Shown here piece by piece: positions 20,809-22,117 of a DNA stretch of 22,117 nt (position 1 is its first letter; each line of letters starts with the position of its first letter). Location of the stretch: positions 1-22,117 of the forward strand of contig JBCBSS010000139.1 of the NCBI GenBank assembly GCA_039819065.1. The letters are read 5' to 3'. The position numbers and the translations under genes were made by a program. Origin of the DNA: JBCBSS01 sp039819065 (GTDB lineage: Bacteria; Bacteroidota; Bacteroidia; Cytophagales; Cyclobacteriaceae). The notes beneath the pieces are model-generated. The model was not told the DNA's origin and searched no databases. It was given only the letters and a program-made list of their open reading frames with translations.

Positions 20809-22117
20809 ATGCCGTCAGATAATGCTGTTGGTGGATCGAACCACTGGTCAGTGGAAATGCTTGAAGCGAAGCGCAAGTTGACCGATCCTCTTGCTGATCA
20901 AACTGTAGCCGATATCATTACCTCCGGTTACGAAGAAAAGATCAATGAAGTATTCTACAAACTGGTGAGGAATGACAGCTACTCAGCTGATATCTTCAGT
21001 GACCTCCCCACCGAAGTAAGCGCGGCAGTTAATAAGTATTTTCAAGCTACAAGTCAGCTTCCCGACTGGGCAGATCAAGGTAAAATCAAGATAGGGGAAC
21101 GCGTTTTCGGTACTTACGGACCAGAGATCTCCATGTTATTGAACGTCAAATCTTTGCCCTTATGCTATGCTTGTAGTAAAGGCGCCAAAGTGCTTTTCAT
21201 GACAGGGCGCCTTTCCGAACAGAATGGTTCAATTGATCCATTGGCTAGAAGGCTGATGGAAACGGCTCAGATGATTGTCAATGCTATGATGCCGGGAGGG
21301 TTGAGCTCGGAAGGTAAAGGAATTGTCACTATGCAAAAAGTGAGACTCATACATGCCTCGATCCGATACTTCCTGAAGAACCCTAAGTTTAACAAAGAAG
21401 GCTGGGATACGGCTACCTATGGTGAACCTATCAACCAAGAAGACATGGCAGGTACGCTTATGTCTTTCGCTGCGCTCATTCTAAAGGGACTAGAACAACT
21501 CAATATCTCATTAACCACCGAAGAACAGAATGCTTATATGCACTGTTGGGAGATCATCGGTACTATGATGGGTGTAGATAGAGACCTCATTCCCACTACG
21601 TATGAAGATGGCTGGAACTTAGGTATAGCTATCATGAGCCATCAGGCAGAAGCTTCTGATTGGGGAAAGGAATTGACTAATTCGTGTATCGCCTTCTTGA
21701 AATACGCAGTCCCCGGTAATCTTTTCGATAGCGTACCCGAGTACATGATATGGTATTTCGTACAAGATGTGAGCGAAGCCATAGGCAAGGATATCGCCCC
21801 AATGATCGGTGTTGAGAATAATCATAGCCTTAAGGACCTCATTGTTTTGAAGTTCACTAAGCTTATAATCGGTGGTTTCAGCAAGGCCGAAGATCATTCC
21901 GGGATCATACAAAAAATCTCTATTCGATTTAACCGGTTGATGTTACAAGGGTTTTTGAAACACTTTAACGAAGGAAAGAATGTCCATTTCTATATACCAC
22001 CTTCTCTACAAAAAGACTGGAAATTGGTAGAAGAGTGGGAGAATACAGCCACTTCCCCGTCGATATTGGGAAACAGGTTGGCTTTACAAATGCAAAAACC
22101 TATATTGTATCTTTTCG
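20809..22117 (+). CDS. MpaB/DUF2236-type (Lcp-like) oxygenase homologue, 3' end cut by the window
   Basis: An open frame runs from the ATG at 20809 to the edge of the window without a stop (436 codons). SQLPDWADQGKIKIGERVF (82-100) is the typical entry of the DUF2236 'oxygenase MpaB' family. KVRLIHASIRYFL (177-189) is the Arg/His helix that is expected to contact haem, and CWEIIGTMMGVDRDLIPTTY (246-265) is the family's last conserved block. Related proteins are haem b enzymes such as the latex clearing protein Lcp, which splits polyisoprene, and fungal MpaB, which cuts a farnesyl chain; that suggests oxidative cleavage of an isoprenoid or other alkene. There is no signal peptide. The remaining C-terminal part is unseen. 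Confidence 0.8.
   Translation, partial: MPSDNAVGGSNHWSVEMLEAKRKLTDPLADQTVADIITSGYEEKINEVFYKLVRNDSYSADIFSDLPTEVSAAVNKYFQATSQLPDWADQGKIKIGERVFGTYGPEISMLLNVKSLPLCYACSKGAKVLFMTGRLSEQNGSIDPLARRLMETAQMIVNAMMPGGLSSEGKGIVTMQKVRLIHASIRYFLKNPKFNKEGWDTATYGEPINQEDMAGTLMSFAALILKGLEQLNISLTTEEQNAYMHCWEIIGTMMGVDRDLIPTTYEDGWNLGIAIMSHQAEASDWGKELTNSCIAFLKYAVPGNLFDSVPEYMIWYFVQDVSEAIGKDIAPMIGVENNHSLKDLIVLKFTKLIIGGFSKAEDHSGIIQKISIRFNRLMLQGFLKHFNEGKNVHFYIPPSLQKDWKLVEEWENTATSPSILGNRLALQMQKPILYLF

Noticed and set aside
1..22117. CRISPR array, tRNA or rRNA genes
   Set aside because: I saw no regularly spaced repeats and no cloverleaf or rRNA-like sequence on either strand by eye.

Overview
The window looks like a chromosomal segment of a marine Bacteroidota bacterium, probably a Cytophagales-type lineage. 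The evidence is indirect: many exported proteins carry Bacteroidota-style lipoprotein signals; several starts are preceded by TTG-N18/19-TAnnTTTG-like promoters; there is a LytS/LytTR sensor pair of the type common in this phylum; intergenic regions hold dispersed repeats with a GTCATTC...GAATGAC layout; and a proteorhodopsin is paired with a Blh retinal-forming dioxygenase. I could not run a taxonomic search.

Left part (1-5900). The first 54 bases are a perfect, spacer-less palindrome. A decayed ORF follows, then a broken second copy of the promoter and 5' end of an SDR gene (316-514). The intact copy of that segment lies about 3.5 kb away (3838-4046). Between the two copies are a minus-strand erythromycin-esterase-like secreted protein and a LytS-type histidine kinase that overlaps a LytTR response regulator by 4 bp. 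The intact SDR gene is followed after 25 bp by a Crp/Fnr-type regulator. Both copies of the SDR promoter keep two nested dyads, which look like operators.

Middle part (5900-12900). Envelope-associated genes are separated by long, repeat-rich intergenic regions: an S9A prolyl oligopeptidase lipoprotein, a CPBP-type membrane protease homologue, a large lipoprotein I cannot place, and a small c-type haem lipoprotein of the DUF3365 (Tll0287-like) type. At least three dispersed repeat families occur here, including a 119-bp element with 10-bp perfect inverted ends and a 15-bp-arm perfect hairpin.

Phototrophy locus (13138-14823, minus strand). A green-type proton-pumping proteorhodopsin (D83/T87/E94 triad, M91 tuning residue, K221 Schiff-base lysine) is followed by blh, which would cleave beta-carotene to retinal. 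An 18-nt perfect hairpin with a GCAA loop sits between the two cistrons, directly before the likely blh ATG. The rhodopsin has glycine at the position of bacteriorhodopsin W138, the position that is opened for a carotenoid antenna in xanthorhodopsin-like pumps. The 339-bp region upstream, shared with a divergent gene, holds a strong AT-rich dyad. The divergent gene encodes a lipoprotein resembling the SecD P1 head domain without any SecD membrane part.

Right part (16494-22117). Four minus-strand genes (P-loop kinase-like, unknown, FetB-type permease without its ATPase, and a DUF6985-like/ankyrin lipoprotein) are followed by a universal stress protein. Divergent from the latter is an MpaB/DUF2236-type oxygenase homologue that runs off the right edge. 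I saw no tRNA, rRNA, CRISPR array or intact insertion sequence.
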